From Coenobita brevimanus (lineage: Eukaryota; Arthropoda; Malacostraca; Decapoda; Coenobitidae): DNA of 64,000 nt. The DNA is taken from contig CM064667.1 of assembly GCA_032717465.1 (NCBI GenBank), forward strand, positions 1,579,430 through 1,643,429, read 5' to 3'. Shown here one piece after another: positions 23,976 through 35,029 of this stretch. Each line of letters begins with the position of its first letter. The first letter of the stretch is position 1. A program made the position numbers and the translations under genes. A model generated the notes under the pieces. The model was not told the DNA's origin. It made no database searches and saw only the letters and a list, made by a program, of their open reading frames with translations.

Positions 23976-26108
23976 CTAAAGTCTAGATAAACAATCTGCA
24001 ATAACATTTTCTTTCCCCTTGACATGTTGTATGTCTAATGAATACTCCTGAAGAAGTAGACTCCATCTTGTCAATCTCTGATTTTTATCTTTAAACTTAC
24101 TAAGGAATTTCAGTGGGTTATGATCGGTATAAATGACTATGGGGTCAAAACCAGAACACAAATAAAATGAAAAATGCTGTAAACCCAAAATCAAGGCCAA
24201 AAGCTCTTTCTCAATAGTTGAGTAGTTCTTTTGAGGTGGAGTGAACTTCTTACTGTAATAAGATACAGGATGTTCAATACCCTGATCATCCTCTTGCAGC
24301 AAAACAGCCCCAGCTCCAGTATCACTTGCATCAACAGCCATCTTAAAAGGCTTAGCAAAATTTGGAGTAGCGAGCACTGGCTGACTTAATAGAATAGCTT
24401 TAAGTTTGTTGAAAGAGGATTCACAGTTATCAGTCCAGACAAATTTAACTCCCTTTTTCAGTAGGTCTGTAAGTGGTGATACAAGAATTGAAAAGTTAAG
24501 AACAAATCTCCTGTAATAACCTACCATTCCCAAAAATCTTTGTAGCTCTTTCCTACTTTTAGGTCTGGGAAGATCACTTATAACCTGAACCTTAGCTCCT
24601 GGTGGTGCAACATGTCCATCACCAATTACATACCCAAGGTACTGAACTTTAGCTTGACCAAACTCACACTTTGATAAATTAGCTACAAGATTAGCATGAA
24701 CTAAATAGTCAAGAAATTTACTGACATGGCATAGGTGATCTTTCCAGTTGTCACTGAAGATTAATACATCATCAATATAAACAACACACCCTGCCAAACC
24801 CTCTGTTACAACATTCATGAGTTTCTGAAATGTGGCTGGTGCATTCTTCATACCATACGGCATTACAGAACATGCAAAAGCCTTTCCTAGTGTTACAAAA
24901 CATGAGATCTCCCTAGCACGTTCAGTCATAGGTACTTGCCAGTATCCCTTTAACAAATCAAACTTACTTATGTACCTAGCCTTTCCGATCTTGTCTATGC
25001 AATCTTCCACACGAGGGAGAGGGTAAGTGTCTGTTTTAGTTATCTGATTAACACGTCTGTAGTCAATGCAAAGCCTCTGTGACCCACCTGGCTTAGGGAC
25101 CAGAGTGACAGGAGAACTCCACTCGCTCTGACAGGGCTCAATCATCTTGTGGTCCAACAGGTAGCCAAGCTCCTTCTGGATGAGAGGAACTTTCACTGGG
25201 TTCACACGGTAAGGAGGCAATTTAATTGGCTTTGCGTCTCCAACATCGACATCATGCATCAACACAGTGGTTCTTCCTGGAGAGGCACGGAACACTTGCG
25301 GGTACTCCTGCAGTAATGCCGAAAACTCCTGCCTTTCCTTGGGAGGTAGATGAGAAAGCTTAGTCTGGAGATCATTCATGATATCAGGATTCTTCCCCAA
25401 ACTATCACTCAGGCTCATGCTGCATGGGAGAACTTCACTTGTAGACTCGGGTGGAACAGCTACAGTGCAGACTGGATTATTTTCGTCCCGCCTGTGATAT
25501 AACTTTAGCATGTTGATGTGACATAGTTGCTTGCTCTTTCTACGATCTGGTGTGGCGATGACATAGTTGACATCACTGAGTTTCTTCTCCACGAAATAAG
25601 GACTACTAAACTTGGCTTGAAGAGGTTGCCCATGCACTGGTAGCAGAATCAAAACCTGATCTCCTGGCTGAAAGTGGCGTAACCTGGACTTCTTATCATA
25701 CCAAGTCTTCATCTTCTCCTGAGCAGCTCCTAAATTCTCTCTCGCCAGCTGTAAAGCAGTGGACAGCCGTTCTTTGAACTTCATCACATACTCCAGCAGG
25801 TTGACGTCATCTTCCTCCGACAGCCAGCATTCCTTGAGTAACTTAAGGGGTCCTCTTACTTCATGGCCAAACAGTAGTTCAAAAGGTGAGAAGCCCAGTG
25901 ATTCATTTGGAGATTCTCTTGCAGCAAACACAACGAATGGAAGACCTTTATCCCAGTCTTTCTGATGTTCCAAACAGTATTTCTTGAGCATCGATTTGAG
26001 TGTTTGATGATATCTCTCCAACGCTCCTTGGGTCTGGGGATGGTAAGCTGAAGACGTGATCTGGGTGATGCCCAACTCTTTCAGAGACTGCTTGAAAACG
26101 TTTGACAT
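23976..26108 (-). CDS. pol: pol of copy C: integrase C-terminal half, RT and RNase H, open
   Basis: A 710-codon open frame that is the best-preserved RT-RNase H of the family. It begins downstream of a frameshift inside integrase, so it holds the catalytic Glu (GALERYHQT, E31) and the GPY/F module (KFSSPYFVEKKL). RT is complete: VPKPGGSQRLCIDYRRVN, KFDLLKGYWQVPM, YGMKNAPATFQKL, VVYIDDVLIFSDN and MVGYYRRFVLNF. RNase H is complete: MAVDASDTGAGAVL, EKELLALI, YTDHNPLKF and ENVIADCLSRL. The first Met shown is internal to integrase, not a true start. It serves as the internal reference for locating the breaks in copies A and B. Confidence 0.93.
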   Translation of the reverse strand: MSNVFKQSLKELGITQITSSAYHPQTQGALERYHQTLKSMLKKYCLEHQKDWDKGLPFVVFAARESPNESLGFSPFELLFGHEVRGPLKLLKECWLSEEDDVNLLEYVMKFKERLSTALQLARENLGAAQEKMKTWYDKKSRLRHFQPGDQVLILLPVHGQPLQAKFSSPYFVEKKLSDVNYVIATPDRRKSKQLCHINMLKLYHRRDENNPVCTVAVPPESTSEVLPCSMSLSDSLGKNPDIMNDLQTKLSHLPPKERQEFSALLQEYPQVFRASPGRTTVLMHDVDVGDAKPIKLPPYRVNPVKVPLIQKELGYLLDHKMIEPCQSEWSSPVTLVPKPGGSQRLCIDYRRVNQITKTDTYPLPRVEDCIDKIGKARYISKFDLLKGYWQVPMTERAREISCFVTLGKAFACSVMPYGMKNAPATFQKLMNVVTEGLAGCVVYIDDVLIFSDNWKDHLCHVSKFLDYLVHANLVANLSKCEFGQAKVQYLGYVIGDGHVAPPGAKVQVISDLPRPKSRKELQRFLGMVGYYRRFVLNFSILVSPLTDLLKKGVKFVWTDNCESSFNKLKAILLSQPVLATPNFAKPFKMAVDASDTGAGAVLLQEDDQGIEHPVSYYSKKFTPPQKNYSTIEKELLALILGLQHFSFYLCSGFDPIVIYTDHNPLKFLSKFKDKNQRLTRWSLLLQEYSLDIQHVKGKENVIADCLSRL

Positions 26109-26490
26109 GAAATTACTTCCCGGTCTGACTGTACCTCCTTGGGCAGACCAAACTTTGTGAAGAACCCTAGCATTTCCTTAACCACGTTCTTTGCTGAGAT
26201 GTTTCTAAGTGGAATGGCTTCAGGATAACGAGTAGCCATATCAATCATGGTCAACACATAAGAAAATCCTGAAGAAGTCTTAGGAAGAGGGCCCACAATA
26301 TCCACCAACACACGGGTGAAAGGCGCCTCAAAAGGAGGAATGGGAACTAGAGGTGCAACCTTTTCTGTCTGATTACACTTCCCCACAACTTGACAGGTGT
26401 GACAAGAGTTACAATACCAGGAAACATCCCTGAAGATACCTGGCCAGTAGAAGTGTTTCAAAATGCGTGCCACAGTCTTCCTCACTCCAA
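26109..26490 (-). pseudogene. pol: pol of copy C: integrase N-terminal part, frameshifted
   Basis: Reads KTVARILKHFYWPGIFRDVS, the CNSCHTCQ zinc pair and core Asp VLVDIVGP. It is then thrown out of frame just after QSDR by loss of one C in a CCCC run (near 26120), compared with copies A and B. It is truncated upstream by the gap, so the two zinc-site His residues are missing. Confidence 0.88.
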
Positions 26491-26590
26491 NNNNNNNNNN
26501 NNNNNNNNNNNNNNNNNNNNNNNNNNNNNNNNNNNNNNNNNNNNNNNNNNNNNNNNNNNNNNNNNNNNNNNNNNNNNNNNNNNNNNNNNN
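26491..26590. other. Assembly gap (100 N)
   Basis: Exactly 100 N, the usual placeholder for a gap of unknown size. It interrupts LTR copy C. Confidence 0.99.
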
Positions 26591-28200
26591 TCTTTAGCAG
26601 GCAGTAAATTCTTGCAGCGAGTATGTTATGAGTAAGTCATTCCTGGGTGTTTCGTTTTCTTTCATCTCCAGGGCTGTACATTGCTGTGAACATCCAAAGA
26701 GGGAGAGAGAAAGAGAGAGAGAGAGTGAAAGTTTGGATGTATGTGTATGTGCGTCTCGTAAGCTTGCGTGCGTAGACCAATTGTTTTCTTTAATCGTAAT
26801 AATGTTAAGCTGTCTTGTCTGCGCTGTTATCTCTATGTCTTTCTATGTATTTGTTTGCATCTGCCCGCTCAGAGAGAGAGAGAGAGAGAGAGAATAATAA
26901 TAATAATAATAATAATAATGATGATGATGATGATGATAAGTCTTAAATGTTGCCTGTTGATGAAAGATGAATAAAAAAGAAAAACAAAAACGTGAAACCT
27001 TGAGGCAGTTTTCAAATGATATCGCTTAGTATCACATTAACTCTCTTTGTTCCTTCTGTGGTCACATTTATTTCATGTTAATCTAATCCCGCCAGCTGGA
27101 AAATTATTTAAAGACATGAAACTAAATTGTATGAAGGATGGCCACCTGGAATTTAACCACGCAGAATACATATTTGTAATTCCTGGAGGGAGGCAATAGC
27201 TATTCCTTGAATGTGTCGTCTTTTATATCTCCCGTTTTTAAAAGCCTTAACACTACCCTCAAACGAACAGTATTTTTCCACTATATTTAATTAACACAAC
27301 AAACACCAAACACTACGTTCCAAAATTGACTTCTTGAAAATGTACTGAATAATGGATACTGGTCTGATAGCATACTGGTACAAATATAAAATATAGACTA
27401 TGTATTAAAATATAGTGCAACGTCTCACTACTCTCACTTCCCGGTCAGCGTTGGGGCTGCTAATCAAGGCTGCCAACTGTAAGCAAAGTTGATGAGGTGG
27501 TAAATTTGCCTTATAGTGAGACCACCTTTGCCATATATGTTTCTGATTAAGTATATTTGGGTAATGTTTATACATATTTTTAGTAGTATTGGAGGTCAGT
27601 AGATGGCGCTTCAGGCACTTGGTATCCTTAATAAAAAAATGTGTGGTTGTGTATCGTGGTTAGGCGTCCCGGGTCCTGGAGTCGGGCACAGCAAGTTCTA
27701 TTAGGCTTTAGGCTACCTTACCTCAGTTACTCGTGTCTGTTCAGTGGGGTGGTGAGTGTTAGTGTATGCTCTGCCACATTTACCATATTTTGGGGATTGA
27801 ACTGCTTGTGTGCTTACCGCAGTGCTGGTTACGGTGCAAACACATGACTACAGTGAAAATCTTGGATGAGGAAATTGCAATGAAGCAGTGTGGTTGGTGA
27901 AGAAAAACATTTAACGAATGAATTTGGCCTGTGCTGTGCCTGGCGTTGCTTTGAGGCATCATGGCATCATACCTTACTGATGGTGATGTTTGTGTGACGA
28001 AGCCAGTGATGGAGTAGGTTGGCTTGGAAGATGTGCAGGTTAGTTTCTTCTTTGAAGGGACTAGGGGGCAATGGAAAGTTGCAAGTAAGTTGTGATTACC
28101 CAGCGTTTTGTCAACTACTGTTAGGAAGTTGGGACTTTTTTTAAATTTATTTATTTAGTAGGATGATTAAAGTGTTTTATTATTATTATTATTATTATTA
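26591..28200. other. Anonymous sequence with small microsatellites
   Basis: No gene recognised. Short GA tracts lie at about 26701-26724 and 26872-26893, followed by AAT/GAT triplet repeats to about 26937. A TTA triplet run lies at about 28178-28199. Confidence 0.5.
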
Positions 28201-28223
28201 ATTTGATGATGGAAGGAGGGGAC

Positions 28224-28440
28224 GTCCACTATCCACTCACTTTATGCAGCGCTGCGTTTAGTTGACTTACATTAAGTGACAAGCGCGATGGTTTTTTTTA
28301 AAACGAGGAAACCGTTTACTGTATTGGGTAGTAACCATAAAACCAAATGACGCCAGGTGGTCTAGTGGATCAGGGTGCGCCAGCCGAATGAGGCCTGTGT
28401 TCCATTCGAGGCGTGACTGTTGCTCATTTTATAAAAGTAT
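28224..28440 (+). repeat. Dispersed repeat (copy 1) with an adjoining tRNA-like segment
   Basis: The block CCACTATCCACTCACTTTATG, then GTGACAAG and GAGGAAACCGTTTACTG, recurs in diverged form at 48812-48955 and 56966-57120. Its first about 30 bp match the core of the satellite at 62.76-64 kb. From about 28349 a tRNA-like head follows: box A TGGTCTAGTGG at 28358-28368 and a weak box B near 28397-28410. This suggests a SINE fused to or inserted beside the repeat. Confidence 0.5.
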
Positions 28441-28859
28441 TTCCTAAGCTTAACAAAATTGTCTTGATATGGAGGTTAAAAAATACTGTCGGAAGGGGTC
28501 ATGCGAATGAGAAAGGGAGGGAAAAGAAATAGGTTGGAAAGTGGGGAAAAGATGCTGAGTGAAGGGGAAGTGGAGAGAAAACACAGAGAGAAAGAATGAA
28601 ACAAGGAAGAGGGGGAGGAGAAGGGCGTTTTGGGGGAGTGGGGGTGAGGGCGTTAGCTTCACGTGTCCCTCCCCCCTAACCTTGTAACCCCGCCGCCTGC
28701 CCTCCGTAACTCCTGAGCCAGATGTGGTGTGTGTGTGGGGGGGTCAAAAAATAGAATTTGCACGATTCCATCTCTTCCCCTATGCTAGACTGGGGTCCAA
28801 ATTAAGATGAAGATTAGTCATTGATATCAGCTAATAATCTACCACACCCCTTCATTATC

Positions 28860-29480
28860 AGTCCTCCCTCTCATTCCTCCACTCGGCTTCCACCCCCACA
28901 GGTTTCCACTCTCAATCTTCTATCCACCTTCCACCCACTCTCCCTCCCTCCATCAGCATCACACTCACTTCCTCCTTCCCTCCACACCTCACCCATTCTC
29001 CTCCCTCCACACATCTCACCCACTCTCCCTCCACTTCTCACCCACTCTTCCCCCACTCCACTTCTCACCCACTCTCCCTGCCACCACACCTCACCCACTC
29101 TGCCTCCCCTCCACATCTCACCCACTCTCCCTTCCTCCACATCTCACCCACACTTTCTCCATGCAATATCACCCACTCTCCCTTCCTCCACATCTCACCC
29201 ACTCTCTCCCTCCATGCAATCTCACCCACTCTTTTCTTCCTCCATATCTCACCCACTCTCGCTTCCCTCCAAATCTCACCCACTCTCGCACCTCTCCAAA
29301 TCTCACCCACTCTCTCCCTCTAAATCTCACCCACTCCCTCCCTCTCCTAAATCTCTCCCACTCTCCCTACCTCTGTATCCCACCCACTCTCTCTCCATCC
29401 ACATCTCTTCCTCACCTCACATCACTACTTCCCTTGCATCTAATCCACTCTCCCTCCCCCTATATCTCACCCCACTCTCA
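28860..29480. repeat. Pyrimidine-rich minisatellite (CTCACCCACTCT family)
   Basis: The phrase ATCTCACCCACTCTC recurs about twenty times with irregular spacing of about 25-40 bp, within a C/T-rich block that continues in weaker form to about 29990. It produces long open frames on both strands that are pure low complexity. Confidence 0.85.
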
Positions 29481-31139
29481 TTTCACCTTTCCCACTTAAC
29501 ACTTCTCTGTTCAACACTTCCTGTTCTCCTTCATTCTCTACTTCTTTCCACTCGTATTCCAGCTTCCTTCAGTCATGCTTCCTCCTTCCTAACACTTGTA
29601 CTACACTCTCCCTCTTCTCTCCCTGCTTTCCACCTTTCTCCTTCTTTCACACACAACTCATTCAGCTCATTTAACTCTCCTTGCAGTAACTCCTTCCATT
29701 CTTCCCTCCATTCCTACCCACTCACCCTTCCTCATCTGCTCGCTTTGAGCTTGTTTATTCTCTTCCTTCCTACATTCCTCCACACTCATTTATTTATTTT
29801 TTTTTAAATCGTACTCATCGGGCATACTCTTTCTCCATCTGCATCCCACCCCCTATACCTCCCTCCTTCCTCACTCTATCCATTCATTGCTCCCTTCTTT
29901 TCCACATGTCACCTAGTCTCTTTTCTTCCTCCATCCTTCCAAATCCCACCTAACTCTTCTCCCTACTCATGCATTCATCTCCTAAACTTTCTCTTCCGAA
30001 ACCATTTTTTGTACAGTATGGTGATGGTGACTCGAAATAATCGTAGGTGCAGTGATAATGTGTAATGTCGTGTAAGTAATGATATAGGTCAATACTTGTA
30101 CCAGATTGTTGACTATGTGAATGTGAAGGATGGTTTTGTTGTTGGAGTGGTTCCTTGTTTCACTCCGTCTTTACCACAAGAGAGCTCCAGACAATCTTCG
30201 TGAGCAGTGAAGGCGACCGTGGTTGTTTGTAGCGGTGATTTCTTATTATTTTTGTCATCGTGTACTGGGGATATGTTTATGATGTGCCTGTTGTAGGGGC
30301 TGATGGCAAGAACATTTTTTTTTTTTCCAAAAACAATCCTCGTACTGTTTCAAGCAAGAGCAGAAATTCTTGTCAGGTCTCTTGGAAGCCGGAGTCTGCA
30401 GGCTTACATCCACCGAACCTTTTACTTTCTTTTTGCATATACATGTGTGTCCCATATCCTGATGTAGTAGTCATGGTTCCTTGTGGTGGTTGCACTCAAA
30501 CTACATTCGAAATCTTTTCTCAATAGGACCCGCAATCCATCTCCCATCGTAGTCGAAAATCATTCACATGCATAGCTTCATTCCTCCACCAATGGCGCCA
30601 CATCCTACTGCTTCATGCTTTCACTCTAACTTCTCGTAATCGGAATTCCTTTATTCAGTTCCATCCCATTCCGTCTTTTCCATATTCCCTCCTTGTCCTT
30701 CTGGAACTCCTCCCCGTGGTCTGTCTCCTCCGTTTCATTACACTGGCTTACGTGCAGCCTTTGACTCCTCATCTCAACCCACTCTCCACCTGCCGTATTC
30801 CCCCAACCTTTCTGTGGTTTCGTCCGTGCACCTCTGTCTCTCCTTCCTCATGCCGTTCACCTCCCTATAAGTTCCTCTGTAACTGAAGTCGTTCTATTCC
30901 ACGGCAGCCCAGGCGGGAGGCCAAACGTGAGTAACACTGACCGAGCAGCATAACAGCAGGCAGTGTTACTTTATGCCCTGAACTCTGACCCCTCAAATCT
31001 CTCTTAGCTGGGGCCCCTTGTAATGCTCTAATTGGCTTAAGCCTCTTTCTCTCGTCGATGGTTGTACAGGCTAGATTAGATCGTAGTTTACCTCGTTTGT
31101 TAGGTTAGGTTGGCAAATTGACTCAGTAAGATTTATGTG
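29481..31139. other. Anonymous sequence, C/T-rich at first
   Basis: C/T-rich to about 30000, then mixed composition. A TTAGGTTAGGTT motif lies near 31101. No gene or transposon recognised. Confidence 0.5.
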
Positions 31140-32380
31140 ACTGGGACATGTTATCTATCTATCTATTGCCAGTACGCCTTAATCCCTTACAGGGTGGCCA
31201 GCTTAGAAAACAAATCGCCTCCACGTCATTGCCGTTCCTGTCCCCCACAATTCCTCTGCTCTGCCTCCCAGTTCACACCCCCATTTCTCACATGTTCCTC
31301 TCTTCACTCCATCTTCCTCCATTTCATTCATCCTTGGCCTTCCCCTCCCTCTCCTTCACCCTCCACCTCACTCACATACACTCTCCTCATCAGTCTCTTA
31401 CTTCCTCCATCCTCCCCACATGGCCAGACTCACTCTAAGTGTGTTTCTCTTAACATCTTCCCTATCACATGCACATCCACACCACAACTCTCCCTTATAT
31501 CCCTCATTCTTGGTCAGTCTGTCTCTCCATGTGACTCCACTGTGTGCTTCTCTCAGATAACTCATTTCCACTGCCTCGCACTTGACTCTGTGCCCCTCCC
31601 AACAACGTCCAAGCTTCACTTCCATACGTTAGAGTTGGTATCACAATACTGTTATGTGAATAACTTTTTACCTCCATGCTCACTTCACTTGTTCCTTATC
31701 ACTGCTTTCAAGGAATCAGCGACCTTTCTTCCCTTGCTGCTGTACCCTTTTCATATTGCACGTCACTCCTCCAAACTTCCATCCTTACTTCATCACACTA
31801 CCCAAGTACTTAAACATACTCACATTTTCCATTTCCTCACCATCCAGTCTCACTGTACATTCACTGACTTCACGTCTCTCGAAGACCATAACTTTACTTC
31901 TTCCCTACATTCACCATTTTTAGATTCTCCTCCAAGTTTCCTTACACACTCTCCCAAACTCATCCACCAAGCCTTGCAGCTCCCCTTTTCCTGTCTTCAC
32001 TTAACAACACAGTATCATCTGCAAACAACAGTACAGGGAGTTTCCCCAAACACTGCCCTTCTCTCACTATGGTTGCCGCTCCAACATCCACTGCGCTCCT
32101 CACCTTGTATCTCTTTTATTACTCCCATCCATATATATAGATTGAACAAACCATGGAGACATGACACATCCCTGTTTCTTCAGCTTCAACCTTCAAATAG
32201 AAAAAATTCACTCAGTTCATTATCCACACGCACTGCAGCCTTCCAGCACCCTCATACATACTCTTTCACAGCATTCAACAACTTCCCATCCACTCCATAA
32301 TTATATTCTTGATACTTTCCACGATCCTTGTCTATCCACCCTGTCATATGCCATCTCTGGCTTGCAGTGGCCGTAAAAGC
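31140..32380 (-). pseudogene. RTE-like LINE reverse-transcriptase fragment
   Basis: Read on the minus strand from about 32375: EMAYDRVDRQGSW (compare LEKAYDRIDREALW in the copy at 51.2 kb), KKQGCVMSPWFVQ (compare RQGCVMSPWLFN), LLFADDTVLL with the catalytic Asp pair, ELQGLVDEFGRVC, and a VSMFKYLGSV motif near 31810. Many stops and frameshifts break it. The long plus-strand open frame over 31137-32300 is merely its antisense. Endonuclease and N-terminal parts are missing. The same family is better preserved at 49.8-52.1 kb. Confidence 0.75.
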
Positions 32381-33436
32381 AGGTCAGATTACCATAAGCG
32401 TTGGCGCCTCGTCTTTAGTGATTTATTTTGGGATTTGGCTTATTATCCCATTGTATGTTATTTATGCAGAGAATGTGGTACTCGAGGCATTTATATAACA
32501 TGAAAAAGGGTAATTAGGTGTAAAAAGCGAAATAAATCAGTTAGAAGGAGGTGAGGACCTCCTTATCCGAGGAGAGCACGGGCCTAAGAAATCAAACATT
32601 TACATTCCAAACTGCAGCCATACCACTAAGGTATATATTTACAGAAGTGCTTGCACTATAATGTAAAGTATTAAGTCCTATTTCTTTCTGTTGCAGTGCT
32701 TGGCTTGGGGATACAAGTATTTAGGGTGTTAAAAATTTCCATAACTCGTCAACACGCCTTCGCTAATTCCAGCACATTTTGGGTATTAGATCTCAAGAAG
32801 TGATAAGGTAGTGTACAGTAGTGCCGTCTGCTAATGTGTGGGTGGAATATTGAACCTCAAAAAACGGGTTACTAGTCTATGATCAGAGTCTAATGCGTAC
32901 AGTTAAAAAGCCACCAACCAGGGCTTATCCCCAAGAGACCAGAAATAACCATGATCATCGCCTGCCGTCCCTTCCTCCCCATCCGCCCCCACCCAGTTAT
33001 ATAATATTAATCATACATCATATCTGTACGTCCAAATATAGCGTGTGAATCGCTATAGGCTATGACCTGTTCAGACTGATAATAGGTTTGGTGGGTGAAT
33101 GGTTGAGGTGGATGGTGACGTTAACAAGATCCAGAGATGATTGTGGGACTATGCTTTGCCCAATGTGTTATGATCCATTCTACTCAGTGTCTGGTGGGGA
33201 AGTGGATTCCTATATGTATTGTATGTTATGGAATCTGAGTAGTGTTTGACTGATGTGTGCGTATGCTGGTTACGTGTGTCATTGTGTATGTGATATTTAG
33301 AGTACAGTATGTATCGTTAAGAGTGTGTCACTGACTCCTCTTGTGATCGTTTGAGGGAATAACCAAACTACATGTTGCATCATAAGAAACATGAAGGGAA
33401 AAACTTTTTGTGGGCGTGGAATAGAGAATATAGTCA
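32381..33436. other. Anonymous sequence
   Basis: No gene or repeat recognised. Confidence 0.5.
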
Positions 33437-33612
33437 CAGCAGCCTAACGTGGTGCTTTATGACGTTGTCGGTGACAGAGCAGCGAATGTGGTGACAGCAA
33501 CCGAATGTCAGGTGTGTAAGTGTGGTGCTTCATGGATTTAATGGTGATATAGAAGCGAATGTGGTGAAAGCAACTTGAAGGCCAGTGTGTAAGTGTGTTG
33601 CTTTATGAAATT
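33437..33612. repeat. Minisatellite of about 73 bp, 2.3 copies
   Basis: GTGGTGCTTTATG, GTGGTGCTTCATG and GTGTTGCTTTATG recur at about 33450, 33523 and 33596, each of the first two followed by GCGAATGTGGTGAMAGCAAC. Confidence 0.7.
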
Positions 33613-34350
33613 CTTTGTGCTTAGCCTTTGTCTTTTATTAGTCCGAATGGGAAGACACCTCATGTACGAATGGTCTGTGTTTATCTTTTGTAAAGCATTT
33701 TTCTTGTCAGACTTCTCTCTGGTTGACAATATGGGTTCCGGTAGGGCGCTCTGTTGGTTCGCAGATTCCCGTATTGCCTAATTTTTTTAGTGGCTGTGCT
33801 ACATGCCAAGCACATTCGAAGTCATCGTCGAATTTGGATTATTATTATTTTTTTACAAATATATAATGGCCTCCTATAGTCTCTCTCTCTCTCTCTCTAT
33901 GCATTCCGTTACGTATGAACTTAAGTCATAATTTTCCTATCTGGTCGATCAGAAGCTACTGTTACGAGTGCAGTTTTTCTTCTAAAAGGTATGATGTTAT
34001 TATAAGTGTTCCTGGTGGTTGTCTCTACCCACTCTTCCTCTCTGGGCTGTACAGCTTTAGCTACTTATTCTTTACACAGATTATTATATTTTTCACTTTT
34101 CCAGCGACTTCATTTAGTAAAGTGTAATTTCTTAGCCAGTAACAGAACTTCAGTATTTGGTAGAGTGTTATAAATTTAAATCTAGACAGTAGTCAGACTG
34201 CACCATACCCATGCTGTCCCATCCATTTATGTTACTGTTGACCACTCACATGTTTTACCTTCCTTTTCTTCCACCGTTAGAATATCTTGTTTTACTTTAT
34301 TTATTGAACCTCTCATTAACATCTTTTACCCTTCTTTTTCTCCCATATAT
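33613..34350. other. Anonymous AT-rich sequence
   Basis: No gene recognised. A short CT tract lies at about 33880-33898. Confidence 0.5.
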
Positions 34351-34360
34351 TTATCCACAT

Positions 34361-34376
34361 TCTCTCTCTCTCTGTC

Positions 34377-34417
<41 letters not shown>

Positions 34418-34427
34418 GTCTGTCTGT

Positions 34428-34471
<44 letters not shown>
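34361..34471. repeat. Imperfect CT/CTGT microsatellite
   Basis: CT dinucleotides alternate with CTGT tetranucleotides over about 110 bp. Confidence 0.92.
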
Positions 34472-34472
<1 letters not shown>

Positions 34473-34841
34473 GGGGCTTCCCCGAAATATGTGAAAAAGT
34501 TCTGGTTATTCTTTGGTTTATTTTTAGTATAATAAGCTTCGTCATTATGGTTACTGTTCTCAGTCTTTATGGAGCTACATTTACTAGTGATCTTACCAGA
34601 GAAATTGGTCTCCTTATAATTTCCCAGTAACCTCACCAGTACCTGTAACTCGGTATTGACTGAAAATTGGATCCATGTTCATACAGAATTTTATACTCGA
34701 AATTATCCAGAGAATAACCTGAAGTTTCTCTCATCCCCCCAGACACCCGGTATATATGATTAGTGATGATATTAGAACTTGTTTTTGATAAGGAATCTGA
34801 TCACAGAGATGTACCAGTACATGTCCTTGGTGTATAGCCTA

Positions 34842-35029
34842 TAGTAGGACTCGCCTAATTAACAAATGAAAGCACAATTATAAACAACTTATAAAAGAAT
34901 CAAAAGTACTCAGGGTGGCTCACATCTCCCGCCAGGAGAGAGAGAGAGAGATAACGGTATAGAAAACGTGGCAACACTGTACACAGGTGCGGGCCACACC
35001 ACAGCCGCAAACTTAGGCGAGTCCTACTA
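34842..35029. mobile_element. Small mariner-type MITE
   Basis: 188 bp bounded by the inverted repeats TAGTAGGACTCGCCTAA and TTAGGCGAGTCCTACTA, each 17 bp and perfect, and flanked on both sides by TA (34840-34841 and 35030-35031), the target duplication of Tc1/mariner elements. The interior is non-coding and includes a short GA tract. Confidence 0.8.

Larger units (their letters stand above)
23129..26490 (-). mobile_element. LTR retrotransposon copy C (Gmr1-like), minus strand, cut by assembly gap
   Basis: 3' LTR at 23129-23914 (its TG end reads TA), then RNase H, RT and integrase. The sequence enters a 100-N gap just inside the integrase zinc domain. The missing part (protease, gag, 5' LTR) is not found on the other side of the gap, so at least about 3 kb is absent from the assembly or was lost. 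Confidence 0.9.

Noticed and set aside
28821..29807. A 328-codon plus-strand open frame
   Set aside because: It lies over the pyrimidine minisatellite and consists of Ser/Pro/His/Leu low complexity; the opposite strand is open too.
31137..32300. A 387-codon plus-strand open frame
   Set aside because: It is antisense to a decayed RTE-like RT on the minus strand, whose motifs (GCVMSPW, FADDT) are clear.
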